Assembly (NCBI GenBank): GCA_903857865.1
Contig: CAIOGO010000010.1
Coordinates: forward strand, 240,246 to 304,245
Direction: 5' to 3'
Length of the DNA: 64,000 nucleotides
Origin: an uncultured bacterium
GTDB lineage: Bacteria > Bipolaricaulota > Bipolaricaulia > UBA7950 > UBA9294
The notes under the pieces are model-generated. The model had not been told where the DNA came from and made no database searches. It was given only the letters and a program-made list of their open reading frames with translations. Both the position numbers and the translations under genes were made by a program. This document shows, in pieces, positions 55,506 to 63,585 of this stretch (the stretch's first letter is position 1; every line of letters starts with the position of its first letter).

Positions 55506-55529
55506 GAACACAGACAGAACTGGACGGCC

Positions 55530-55575
55530 TGACCTGCTCTCCGAAGACTGGGCCACGGACTGGGTAGATCCTTAC
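55530..55575 (+). repeat. IS3 left-end fragment
   Basis: The left terminal repeat and the next 20 bp of the IS at 42475 recur here (TGACCTGCTCTCCGAAGAC and then GATCCTTAC). The transposase is absent. It lies 24 bp past the WD40 stop and about 100 bp before tRNA-Ala. Confidence 0.6.
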
Positions 55576-55672
55576 GTGAAGAAGACCTTGCCGCCCAGCA
55601 GGAGCATTTGGCTCAAGGCCAGTTCGGAGGTCCATCACAGACAGCCAATGAATAGGCTCGTTGCTGCGCTTC

Positions 55673-55746
55673 TGGAGGCGAGCGGATTCGAACCGCCATC
55701 CTCCCGCGTGCAAGGCGGGCGCTCTCCCAGTTAGAGCTACGCCCCC
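55673..55746 (-). tRNA. tRNA-Ala (anticodon TGC)
   Basis: Minus strand: acceptor GGGGGCG/CGCCTCC (one G-U), D arm with AGCTCTAACTGGGAGAGC, anticodon stem CCCGC/GCGGG with loop CTTGCAC (anticodon TGC), and T arm GCGG/CCGC with TTCGAAT. CCA is not encoded. Confidence 0.95.
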
Positions 55747-55900
55747 AAGTGGGGTTTGGAACGTCATTATACCTGCGCCCCGTCGACGGTCCATGGCCGA
55801 TGAAACTCGGGGAGACGGAGACGCCCCGGGAACCTCAGTCGGTCATCGGCCCTTCGTTTTGAGGGCTCGATCGTGTGACGCTACCATGCGGGCGATCCTC

Positions 55901-57829
55901 ATGAACGAGTCCATCGAGCAGAAGCTCCTCGATCTCCCGGCGACGCCCGGCGTTTACCTGATGAAGGATGCCGCGGGCCAGATTCTGTATGTGGGCAAGG
56001 CGGCGTCGTTGCGCAGCCGCGTCCGCTCGTACTTCCAGTCGCCCGACGGTCTCGCGCCGCGAATCCAGACCCTGGTAGGCGAGATCGCCGACCTCGAGGT
56101 CATCCGCACGGCGACCGAGGCCGAGGCATTCCTTCTCGAGGATGCGCTGATCAAGCGCCATCAGCCGCGGTTCAACGTTCGCCTGCGCGACGACAAGAGG
56201 TACCCGTATCTTCGGATCACCGACGAGCCGTTTCCCCGAGTCCTCATCGTGCGCCGCCGGCAGGCGAGCGGTGGGCGCTACTTCGGGCCGTTCACCAACG
56301 TCAAGGCGATGCGCGGCACGCTGAAGCTGGCACAGAAGCTCTTCCCGATCAGGACGTGCACGCTCGACTTGCCGCTCAAGACTCCCCGTCGTCGTTGCCT
56401 GAACTTCGATATCGGCCGTTGTCTCGGCCCGTGCGCGGGCACCGTGTCCGAGGAGGAGTACACCGCGGCGGTGGATGGAGCGGCCCTCTTCCTCGAGGGA
56501 CGCATCGTGGGCCTGACGAGTAAGCTTCGCGCCGACATGGAACAAGCGGCATCGCGCCAAGAGTTCGAGCGGGCAGCCGGACTGCGCGACCGCCTCGCTG
56601 CCCTTCTGCGAACCCTGGAGCGGCAATCGGTGGTCTTGTCCGACCTCGCGGACCGCGACGCGATCGGCCTCGCGCTCGGCGACGGCCGCGCCTGCGCCCA
56701 GGTGTTCCTTGTCCGCGAGGGTCGACTGTCGGCGCGAGAGACGTTCCACCTCCGCACGCCGGCCGACGCGCAGGTCCCCGACGTCCTCGACTCGTTCCTC
56801 ACGCAGTACTACGCTCAGGCCACAACGATTCCACGCGATGTTCTCCTTCCTGTGGCCATCGAGGAGGCGGACGCCATGGAGACGTGGCTTGCGTCGCAGC
56901 GGGGGGCCGCCGTGCGGCTCGTTGTGCCGAAGCGCGGGGAGAAACGCGCTCTCGTCGACCTCGCGTCCGACAATGCCCGCTTCGCCTTGAAGGCGAGCGA
57001 GAAGGAGGATCTCGTCCGCGACGAGGGAGCGGAGGCCCTGGTGGAGTTGGCCGAGATGCTGTCCCTCGCGACCTTCCCCCAGCGGATCGAGGCGTTCGAC
57101 ATCTCCAACACGCAGGGTCAGGAAGCCACGGGGTCGATGGTGGTGTTCGAGAGCGGAAGGCCGAGGCGCGACGCCTACCGTCGCTTCAAGGTCCACATCT
57201 CGGGCAAACTGGACGATGTCGCAATGATGGCCGAGGTCCTTCGCCGCCGGTTCCGGCGTGGGCTGGCCGAGTTGGCTGATCCCACCATCGCCCGCGGCAA
57301 GTTCGCCGAGTTGCCCGACCTCGTCCTCGTGGATGGGGGCAAGGGTCAGGTGAACGCGGCGCGCGCCGTCTTGCAGGAGCTCAACATCGAGGGACTGGAC
57401 GTCATCGGGCTCGCCAAGCGGCTCGAGGAGATCTACACGCCGGGCGCTGCCACGCCCGTCGTCCTTCCGAAGGAAAGCCACGCTCTCCTCCTCTTGCGCC
57501 ACGTGCGCGACGAGGCCCACCGCTTTGCGGTCACCTACCATCGCCGGCTCCGGTCGCGGCGAAGCTTCGGCTCGGTGCTCGACGAGATCCCTGGCATTGG
57601 TCCCAAGCGCAAGAGCGCCCTGATCAAGGCCTTCGGATCCCTCGAACGCATGGTTGCCGCACCGGCCGAGGAGATCGCCGAGAAGGCAGCTCTGCCCCTC
57701 ACGCTTGCGGAACGCGTCAAGAGTGCCCTTGGCGAGTCAGCTGCGAGCACTGTGCCTACCAGAGGGCGCCGGCAGGCTTCTGGTGCGGCGTTGAGGAGCG
57801 ACCCCAGACCCACGACGACCGAGAGATGA
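55901..57829 (+). CDS. uvrC: UvrABC excinuclease subunit C
   Basis: A protein of 642 aa, full length. It has the GIY-YIG 3'-nuclease domain (PGVYLMKDAAGQILYVGKA, residues about 16-34), UvrB-interaction helix (EFERAAGLRDRLAALL near 225-240), the RNase H-like 5'-nuclease core (AFDISNTQGQEATGSMVVF, then LVLVDGGKGQVNAA) and tandem helix-hairpin-helix (IPGIGPKRKSALIKAFGS). It cuts on both sides of bulky DNA lesions. ATG 55901 or ATG 55886 could be used; neither has a strong binding site. It stands alone without uvrA or uvrB. Confidence 0.97.
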   Translation: MNESIEQKLLDLPATPGVYLMKDAAGQILYVGKAASLRSRVRSYFQSPDGLAPRIQTLVGEIADLEVIRTATEAEAFLLEDALIKRHQPRFNVRLRDDKRYPYLRITDEPFPRVLIVRRRQASGGRYFGPFTNVKAMRGTLKLAQKLFPIRTCTLDLPLKTPRRRCLNFDIGRCLGPCAGTVSEEEYTAAVDGAALFLEGRIVGLTSKLRADMEQAASRQEFERAAGLRDRLAALLRTLERQSVVLSDLADRDAIGLALGDGRACAQVFLVREGRLSARETFHLRTPADAQVPDVLDSFLTQYYAQATTIPRDVLLPVAIEEADAMETWLASQRGAAVRLVVPKRGEKRALVDLASDNARFALKASEKEDLVRDEGAEALVELAEMLSLATFPQRIEAFDISNTQGQEATGSMVVFESGRPRRDAYRRFKVHISGKLDDVAMMAEVLRRRFRRGLAELADPTIARGKFAELPDLVLVDGGKGQVNAARAVLQELNIEGLDVIGLAKRLEEIYTPGAATPVVLPKESHALLLLRHVRDEAHRFAVTYHRRLRSRRSFGSVLDEIPGIGPKRKSALIKAFGSLERMVAAPAEEIAEKAALPLTLAERVKSALGESAASTVPTRGRRQASGAALRSDPRPTTTER

Positions 57830-58248
57830 TGTGGACGTCGGAGACCTGTCTGCCCGACACCCTCGAGAGGCAGACAAGCTTGCGGCATCGCTGAACCGCC
57901 ACAAGCCCTAGCCGGCGGCACGGACGGACGCCGCCGGCCAAGCTCGTTGGTACCAACGAAACGCTGGGAGCCAAGCTCACGACACTACCTTCGTCTGACG
58001 TCACGCCGCAGGAGAAGCGAACGTGTGCCGCCGCTTCTCCCCAGCTGTTGAGCAGCCTAGCTGCTGAGCAGCGCGGCGCTCCGCAGCCAATGGATCCTCC
58101 CTGCGGACCCGGACCAGGAGAAGCGAACGCTCGTCGCCGCTTCTCCCAAGCCGCTGAGCTCCGCCTGCCGCTCAGCAGCCACGCTCAGCGGCCCTGGAGC
58201 GCGCGAGCGGGGCTTCATATACTCCTCCGGCCGTAAGGAGGACGCACC
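57830..58248. other. 419-bp hairpin-rich spacer between uvrC and the M42 peptidase
   Basis: No gene is seen. Inverted repeats: TGTCTGCC/GGCAGACA (57847-57854, 57869-57876); GCCGGCGGC/GCCGCCGGC (57911-57919, 57930-57938). A two-part module then occurs twice. In the first copy GGAGAAGCG/CGCTTCTCC (58011-58019, 58032-58040) is followed by AGCAGC/GCTGCT hairpins (58051-58071). In the second copy GGAGAAGCG/CGCTTCTCC (58117-58125, 58138-58146) is followed by GCCGCTGAGC/GCTCAGCGGC (58150-58159, 58183-58192). A TATACT and GGAGG close to 58217-58240 serve the peptidase. Confidence 0.7.
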
Positions 58249-59301
58249 ATGCAACCGATGGAGCTACTGCGTGAACTCTCGGACGCTTTCGGTGTCTCGG
58301 GATTCGAGGATGAGGTCCGCGAGATTCTGCGCGCGCGCGTCTCGCCGTTCGTCGACAGCGTGACCGTCGACCCGCTCGGCAACCTCATCGCCCTACGAAA
58401 GGGCAAGGACAGCCGGGTCTTGATGCTCGACGCCCACATGGACGAGGTGGGATTCATCGTCAAGTGGGTCGACGACAAGGGGTACGTTCGGTTTGCCCCG
58501 CTTGGCGGGTGGGACGAACGCATCATCGGCGGCCACCGCGTCGTCTTGCGCACCCGCGCTGGAAAGAAGCGCCTCGGAGTCATCGGCTCGGCTCCTCCCC
58601 ACATCCTGTCGGCCGAAGAACGTGCGAAGCCGATTCCGATCGACAAGATGTTTGTCGATGTCGGTGCAACCTCGCGCCAGGAGGCGTCGGACCTTGGGGT
58701 CGAAATCGGCGACCCGTTCACGATTCACTACCCGTTCGGCGAGATCGCCGAAGGCTACGTCACCGGGAAGGCGCTCGACGATCGCGCCGGATGCGCCGTC
58801 CTCATCGAGACGGCGCGGCGGTTGGCTGAGGAGGAGTTGCCGATGACGACGGCCTTCTCGTTCGCCTTCGGAGAGGAGTTGGGGCTGCGTGGCGCGACGA
58901 CGGCGGCGTTCCGCATCGATCCAGCTTTCGCTCTTGCGGTGGAGGGAACCATCGGCGCCGACATGCCCGGCATCGCCGAGGAGAACCAGCCCACCCGCTT
59001 GGGGCGTGGACCTGCCGTGAGCGTCGCCGACCGCTCCATCGTCGTGTCGCCGAAGGTCGTACGGGCGCTGGAGAAGATCGCCGACGAGAACGGCATCCCG
59101 TATCAGTACAAGTTGCCGACCTACGGCAGCACGGACGCCGGCGCCATCCATCTCACGCGAGGCGGCGTCCTGTCCGGCATCGTGTCCGTTCCGTGCCGCT
59201 TCATCCACTCCCCCGTGTCGACGCTGCGGATGAACGACTTCGAGAACACCATCCGTCTCGTGACGTCGTTCGTCCGCTCGCTGCCGAAGTCGGTGCTGTA
59301 G
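58249..59301 (+). CDS. M42-family metal aminopeptidase
   Basis: A protein of 350 aa, probably forming a tetrahedral dodecamer like other M42 (TET/FrvX/endoglucanase-M-related) peptidases. Two-metal ligands: His and Asp in DAHMDEVG, Asp in ALDDRAG, Glu-Glu in FGEELGLRGA, Asp/Glu in VEGT and His in FIHSPVS. The PDZ-like insertion lies between residues about 70 and 160. AAGGAGG precedes ATG 58249. It removes N-terminal residues from peptides in the cytoplasm. Confidence 0.93.
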   Translation: MQPMELLRELSDAFGVSGFEDEVREILRARVSPFVDSVTVDPLGNLIALRKGKDSRVLMLDAHMDEVGFIVKWVDDKGYVRFAPLGGWDERIIGGHRVVLRTRAGKKRLGVIGSAPPHILSAEERAKPIPIDKMFVDVGATSRQEASDLGVEIGDPFTIHYPFGEIAEGYVTGKALDDRAGCAVLIETARRLAEEELPMTTAFSFAFGEELGLRGATTAAFRIDPAFALAVEGTIGADMPGIAEENQPTRLGRGPAVSVADRSIVVSPKVVRALEKIADENGIPYQYKLPTYGSTDAGAIHLTRGGVLSGIVSVPCRFIHSPVSTLRMNDFENTIRLVTSFVRSLPKSVL

Positions 59302-59313
59302 AGGAAAGGGCGC

Positions 59314-60540
59314 TCAGGAGCGCGCCCCAGCTTTGAGCGACGCGATCGTCTCGGTGACGACCTCGGCGAGGCGGCGGATCCCCTCGTCAATCTGTTCCAG
59401 GGTGCACAAGGAGAAGGCCAGCCGCATGGTGTTCTGCCCATCGCCATCGACGTACGACGAGGCGCCGGGGACGTAGGCTACCTTGTGCGCAATCGCCCTC
59501 GGCAGCATCTCCTCGGCATCCACACTCTCGGGCAGCCACACCCAGACGAACAGGCCGCCGTCCGGGTTCGTCCAGCGCAAGCCCTCGTCGTTCGGCATGT
59601 ACTTCGCGAGCGCGGCGACCATCGCCTCTTTCTTCGCTCGGTAGATCGGCCGGATCTCCGCCAAGTGGCGGTCAAGGCCATGCCTCTGCATGAAGCGCGC
59701 AGCGATCATCTGCGTGAGCTTCGACGTGCAGAGATCGGTCGGCTGCTTGACGCGCACGAGAACATCCATGAGATCTCCGCGAGCGACCATCACGGCAAGG
59801 CGAAGCCCGGCCGCCAGCACCTTGGAGAAGGTAAGGAGCATGATCGTGCGGCCCTCGTCGTCCATGCTGAAGATCGAGGGGATGGGCTCCCCCGAGAAAC
59901 GCAAGTGCCCGTAGGGGTTGTCCTCGAAGATGAGAAGGTCGTAGGCGCGAGCAACTTCGAGAAGGCGCTGCCGCTTTTCGAGAGAAAGCGTTATGCCGCT
60001 TGGGTTCTGGAAGTCGGGGATCACGTAGATCCCCTTCATGCGCTTCCCTTCGCGTCGGGCGGCAACGATGCGCGACTCCAGCTCGTCGATGTCCATCCCG
60101 TCATCCTCGAGGGGAACGCCGATCTTCGTAATCTGAAAGAGGTTGAAGGCCTGAACCGCTCCGAGGTACGTCGGCAGGCCGCAGAAGACGACGTCCCCGG
60201 GGTCAAAGAATGCCTTACAGATCAGGTCGAGCCCCTGCTGGGACGCGCTCGTAACGAGCAAGTCGTTGAGCGTGACGTGAATGTCCTGGTCGCTGAGCCA
60301 CTTGGCGACCTCCGTGCGAAGCGTCCGGCTCCCTTCGGTCGTCCCGTATTGGAGGACGTTGTGAGGTTCCTTGAGCAAGAGCTCCTGCGCGATGGCCGCC
60401 AACTCTTCGTGCGGGAAGGTCTCCGGCGCCGGGAGTCCGCCACCGAACGAGATGATGTCGGGCTGTTCCGTCAGCTTGAGAAGCTCCCGAATGGGCGATC
60501 GTTTCGCGCCGGCCGCGCGACTGGAGAAGTGGTGTCTCAT
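59314..60540 (-). CDS. Class I PLP aminotransferase (2-aminoadipate transaminase-like)
   Basis: A protein of 408 aa of the LysN/MocR-related aminotransferase group. Landmarks: ISFGGGLPAPETFP near residues 30-43, YGTTEGSRTLR, PDFQNPSGITLS, FEDNPYGHLRFSGE, the PLP lysine in LTFSKVLAAGLRLA, and the C-terminal MRLAFSLC (Arg binding substrate carboxylate). Members act on 2-aminoadipate, aromatic or branched-chain amino acids. The window also codes the two saccharopine enzymes, whose product leads to 2-aminoadipate, so that substrate is attractive but unproven. It is convergent with the M42 gene, 12 bp apart. Confidence 0.88.
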   Translation of the reverse strand: MRHHFSSRAAGAKRSPIRELLKLTEQPDIISFGGGLPAPETFPHEELAAIAQELLLKEPHNVLQYGTTEGSRTLRTEVAKWLSDQDIHVTLNDLLVTSASQQGLDLICKAFFDPGDVVFCGLPTYLGAVQAFNLFQITKIGVPLEDDGMDIDELESRIVAARREGKRMKGIYVIPDFQNPSGITLSLEKRQRLLEVARAYDLLIFEDNPYGHLRFSGEPIPSIFSMDDEGRTIMLLTFSKVLAAGLRLAVMVARGDLMDVLVRVKQPTDLCTSKLTQMIAARFMQRHGLDRHLAEIRPIYRAKKEAMVAALAKYMPNDEGLRWTNPDGGLFVWVWLPESVDAEEMLPRAIAHKVAYVPGASSYVDGDGQNTMRLAFSLCTLEQIDEGIRRLAEVVTETIASLKAGARS

Positions 60541-60606
60541 CCAACGCTCCTTAGGTGTCGACTGAGGTCACAGGCCTGGGATTCTATGCAACGCGCAGAA
60601 GCTCTG

Positions 60607-61176
60607 TCAAAACACGGCCCCACGAAAGAGGTGCAGAAGGCTCGCCGCTACGAGCGTACCGAGAATCGCACCGGCGACGACATCGAACAGGTAGTGCTCG
60701 CGCAACACGACGCGCGATAGGCCGATCGTTGTGGCTCCGGCGTAGACGAGCGCCTGGGCGAAGGCGTACGGGTAGGCGATCGCGACGAGCCATGCAAGGC
60801 CAAACGACGTCGTCGCGTGGCCCGAAGGGAACGAGTACGTGTCGATGAGGCGGCCCCGCATGCCTTCCGGGGCGGCGTCCGGCCGTTCGCGGGAGAAGAG
60901 GGTCTTCAGGAGCCAAACGAGAATAAGGTTTGCGGCCGTGACGACGGCGCCGAAGAGCACGTTCCACCGGTCGACGGAGTCCCCGAAGGCGAGGAGGCCC
61001 AGCGCGAGCCCACCCCAGACGTATCCATCGCCGAGGTAGGTGGCGGTCACAAACACGCGCGGCAGCCGACGCACGAAACTGGCCTCGCTGATCGACAACA
61101 TCGCTCGTTCGTCCCACTCGTGCACAACGTCGGCAACGGTATCGATACGATCGACGAACCGGCTCCAGACGGTCAA
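60607..61176 (-). CDS. PAP2-family membrane phosphatase
   Basis: A protein of 189 aa with about five helices and the three PAP2 phosphatase motifs: KTLFSRERPD, PSGHATT and SRVVLREHYLFDV. Likely substrates are undecaprenyl pyrophosphate or phosphatidate at the outer face of the membrane. It overlaps the lysS end by 4 bp and is the last gene of the rnpA-greA-lysS operon. Confidence 0.9.
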   Translation of the reverse strand: MTVWSRFVDRIDTVADVVHEWDERAMLSISEASFVRRLPRVFVTATYLGDGYVWGGLALGLLAFGDSVDRWNVLFGAVVTAANLILVWLLKTLFSRERPDAAPEGMRGRLIDTYSFPSGHATTSFGLAWLVAIAYPYAFAQALVYAGATTIGLSRVVLREHYLFDVVAGAILGTLVAASLLHLFRGAVF

Positions 61177-62642
61177 GCGTCTTCCCTTCTCTTGAGCGTC
61201 GGGAAGAGGATCACGTCGCGAATCGACGCAGCGTCAGTCACGAGCATCGCCAGCCGGTCGAGGCCTATGCCCATGCCGCCCGCCGGTGGCATGCCATGCT
61301 CCATCGCGAAGAGGAACTCCTCGTCAATGCGCAGCGCCTCCTCGTCTCCCACCGCGCGCAGCCGTTCCTGATCCTCGAACCGCTGGCGTTGGTCGACGGG
61401 GTCGTTGAGCTCCGTGAAGGCGTTGGCGATCTCCATGTTCATGACGAACAACTCGAAGCGCTCGGTTAGGTGGGGAGCATCCGCGCGCCGCTTGGCAAGC
61501 GGAGAGATCTCGACCGGGTAGTCCGTGATGAACGTGGGTTGGACGAGCGTCGGCTCGACGAACCGGTCGAACAGGTGGTCGATGAGCTGCGTGCGGAGCG
61601 CGCTCGGAAGGTCGATGCCCTTCTTCTTGGCCTCTGCCACGATCTCGTCCGCGGGAAGGGTGCCCAGTTCGAGACCGGTCGCTTCGGCAATGGCGTCGAG
61701 CATCGCGACGCGACGCCACGGCGGCGTGAAGTCGAGCGACTGTCCCTGATAGTCGATGACGAGCGAACCCACCGTTTCCTGCATCACAGAGCCGATGAGT
61801 GATTCGGCCAACCGCATCATGCCCTCGTAGTCCGTGTAGGCCTGATAGAGCTCGAGCATCGTGAACTCGGGATTGTGCTTCGTGGACACGCCCTCATTCC
61901 GGAAGCACTTGCTGATTTCGTAGACGCGATCGATGCCGCCGATCAGCGCGCGCTTCAGGTAGAGCTCGAGGGCGATGCGCAGGTAGAAGTCCGTGTCCAG
62001 CGCGTTGTGGTGCGTGATGAACGGACGTGCCGCAGCCCCACCTGGAATCGGCTGCAGGATCGGTGTCTCGATCTCGACGTAGCCCGCGGCGTCGAGCCGC
62101 GTCCGCAGGGTGGCCATCATCCGCGCGCGGCGCACGAATCGTTCGCGGCTCCCGTCGTTGGCGAGCAGATCGAGCGAGCGGTGTCGGTATCGAAGCTCGA
62201 CGTCCTTGAGGCCGTGCCACTTCTCCGGCAACGGCCGGACGGCCTTGGAGAGGAACGTCCACCCCTCGACGGCAATCGTCAATTCGCCGCGCTTGGTGCG
62301 GAACATCTCGCCGGAGACCGCAAGGAAATCGCCAACGTCGAGGTGGCAGAGGTCGTCGTAGGTCGCTTGCCCGACTCGATCGATCGACGCGTGCGCTTGG
62401 ATCTTGCCGGTCCCATCGCGCACATCAAGGAAGGAGGCTTTCCCCATTTGCCGGAGCGCAACCAGCCGGCCGGCGACCGTCACGCGAGCGCCGCTGTGCT
62501 CGTCCGGGGCAAGAGCCCCATGCGCACCCAGCACGGCGGCGATGCGTTCGGTCGTCGGGACGCGGGCAGGAAACGGATCCATCCCGCGACGACGCAGATC
62601 CTCGAGCTTGTCGAGGCGCGCTTTCACGAGGTCGTCGGTCAT
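61173..62642 (-). CDS. lysS: Lysyl-tRNA synthetase, class II
   Basis: A protein of 489 aa. N-terminal OB-fold anticodon-binding domain (VTVAGRLVALRQMGKASFLDVRDGTGKIQ), then class II catalytic motifs: motif 1 near GYVEIETPILQPIPGGAAARPF, motif 2 FRNEGVSTKHNPEFTMLE and motif 3 GMGIGLDRLAML. It charges tRNA-Lys. greA lies 13 bp upstream, the PAP2 gene overlaps downstream. Confidence 0.97.
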   Translation of the reverse strand: MTDDLVKARLDKLEDLRRRGMDPFPARVPTTERIAAVLGAHGALAPDEHSGARVTVAGRLVALRQMGKASFLDVRDGTGKIQAHASIDRVGQATYDDLCHLDVGDFLAVSGEMFRTKRGELTIAVEGWTFLSKAVRPLPEKWHGLKDVELRYRHRSLDLLANDGSRERFVRRARMMATLRTRLDAAGYVEIETPILQPIPGGAAARPFITHHNALDTDFYLRIALELYLKRALIGGIDRVYEISKCFRNEGVSTKHNPEFTMLELYQAYTDYEGMMRLAESLIGSVMQETVGSLVIDYQGQSLDFTPPWRRVAMLDAIAEATGLELGTLPADEIVAEAKKKGIDLPSALRTQLIDHLFDRFVEPTLVQPTFITDYPVEISPLAKRRADAPHLTERFELFVMNMEIANAFTELNDPVDQRQRFEDQERLRAVGDEEALRIDEEFLFAMEHGMPPAGGMGIGLDRLAMLVTDAASIRDVILFPTLKRREDA

Positions 62643-62655
62643 GGCGCGGCCCTAC

Positions 62656-63135
62656 CTACCGGTTGAGGGCAATGACGCGGAACCGCGACGCACCCCAGGG
62701 GAACTTCGCCGTGACGTGGTCGCCCTCCTTCTTGCCGAGCAGCAATCGGCCGACGGGCGAGGCAACGGAAATCTTGCCGTTCTCCAGATCGACCTCGGCC
62801 GGACTGACGAGCGTGAACGAGCCGCTCTCCTTCTGCGTCAGATCCTGAAGAATGAACCGCGTGCCGAGTCCGATCACGTCCTTCGCGATCGCGTCATCGG
62901 AGAGGATTTCGGCCCTTTCGAGAATGGACGTCAGGCGCCGCACTTCGCGCTCGTAGTACTCCTGTTGGCTCTGCAGGTACATGTACTCTTTGTTCTCGCG
63001 AAGGTCGCCGCCGTTCAACTTCGAGGCCTTGAGCTTCTCCGGAATCTCCTCGTAAAGGGTCTTCTCGGCTCGCTCAAGTTCCTGCTGCATCAGCGCGTGT
63101 CCTTCCTTGGTGAGGTAGATAACCTCCTGGTTCAT
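62656..63135 (-). CDS. greA: Transcription elongation factor GreA
   Basis: A protein of 159 aa: N-terminal antiparallel coiled coil that enters the RNA polymerase secondary channel (conserved acidic tip GGDLRENKEYMYLQSQQ) and C-terminal FKBP-like domain (SPVGRLLLGKKEGDHVTAKFPWG). It rescues backtracked RNA polymerase by transcript cleavage. It overlaps rnpA by 4 bp. Confidence 0.96.
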   Translation of the reverse strand: MNQEVIYLTKEGHALMQQELERAEKTLYEEIPEKLKASKLNGGDLRENKEYMYLQSQQEYYEREVRRLTSILERAEILSDDAIAKDVIGLGTRFILQDLTQKESGSFTLVSPAEVDLENGKISVASPVGRLLLGKKEGDHVTAKFPWGASRFRVIALNR

Positions 63136-63494
63136 GGGCGACCCTCCCTATCCATCGACTTCCTTACGCCGTCGCACAAGAGCTGCACGATCGACTCCAC
63201 CGTCGCCTCTCGACACCCGGCCTGAGGCCGGACGATGATGTCCACGTTCGGCAAGCTCTGCGCGCAGCGACGGAACGCTTCGCGGATCCGTCGCTTCGCA
63301 CGATTCCTCTCCACGGCCGAACCGTACCGGCGCGAGATCACGATCCCCAACCGCGGCCCCTTCTCGCTCGGCAGAACGTGAAGAGAGAGACACGTTCCCG
63401 TCGATACCCTGCCGCTTCGGAAGACGCGAAGGAAGTCCCTTTGTCTCTTGAGGCGCATCGTGACGGGAAAACGGCACTCACTGCCGCAAGACAT
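63132..63494 (-). CDS. rnpA: Ribonuclease P protein component
   Basis: A protein of 120 aa that helps RNase P RNA remove tRNA 5' leaders. The RNR signature is clear (AVERNRAKRRIREAFRR), with FRVFRSG-like DFLRVFRSGR and the ISRRYGSAVERN core. ATG 63494 is chosen because it lies six bases after a promoter -10, indicating a leaderless start; an ATG at 63458 is an alternative. Usually rnpA follows rpmH near the origin; here it heads an operon with greA, lysS and a PAP2 phosphatase. Confidence 0.92.
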   Translation of the reverse strand: MSCGSECRFPVTMRLKRQRDFLRVFRSGRVSTGTCLSLHVLPSEKGPRLGIVISRRYGSAVERNRAKRRIREAFRRCAQSLPNVDIIVRPQAGCREATVESIVQLLCDGVRKSMDREGRP

Positions 63495-63500
63495 AGGCGA

Positions 63501-63529
63501 ACTATAGTGGCAAGCGCACTCTAGTTCAA
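63501..63529 (-). promoter_or_regulatory. Sigma70 promoter giving a leaderless rnpA mRNA
   Basis: Minus strand: TTGAAC (63524-63529), 17-bp spacer, TATAGT (63501-63506), then six bases and the ATG at 63494. Transcription should begin at or within a base or two of the start codon, and no Shine-Dalgarno sequence is present. Confidence 0.75.
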
Positions 63530-63585
63530 GGTTTGCTCGTCGCGATTCCGTTTCCAGAGACGCCGCGGATACACTCGATCGGCCC

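Noticed and set aside
55835-57541. 568-codon minus-strand open frame across uvrC
   Set aside because: Antisense to an unmistakable UvrC; no domain recognised.
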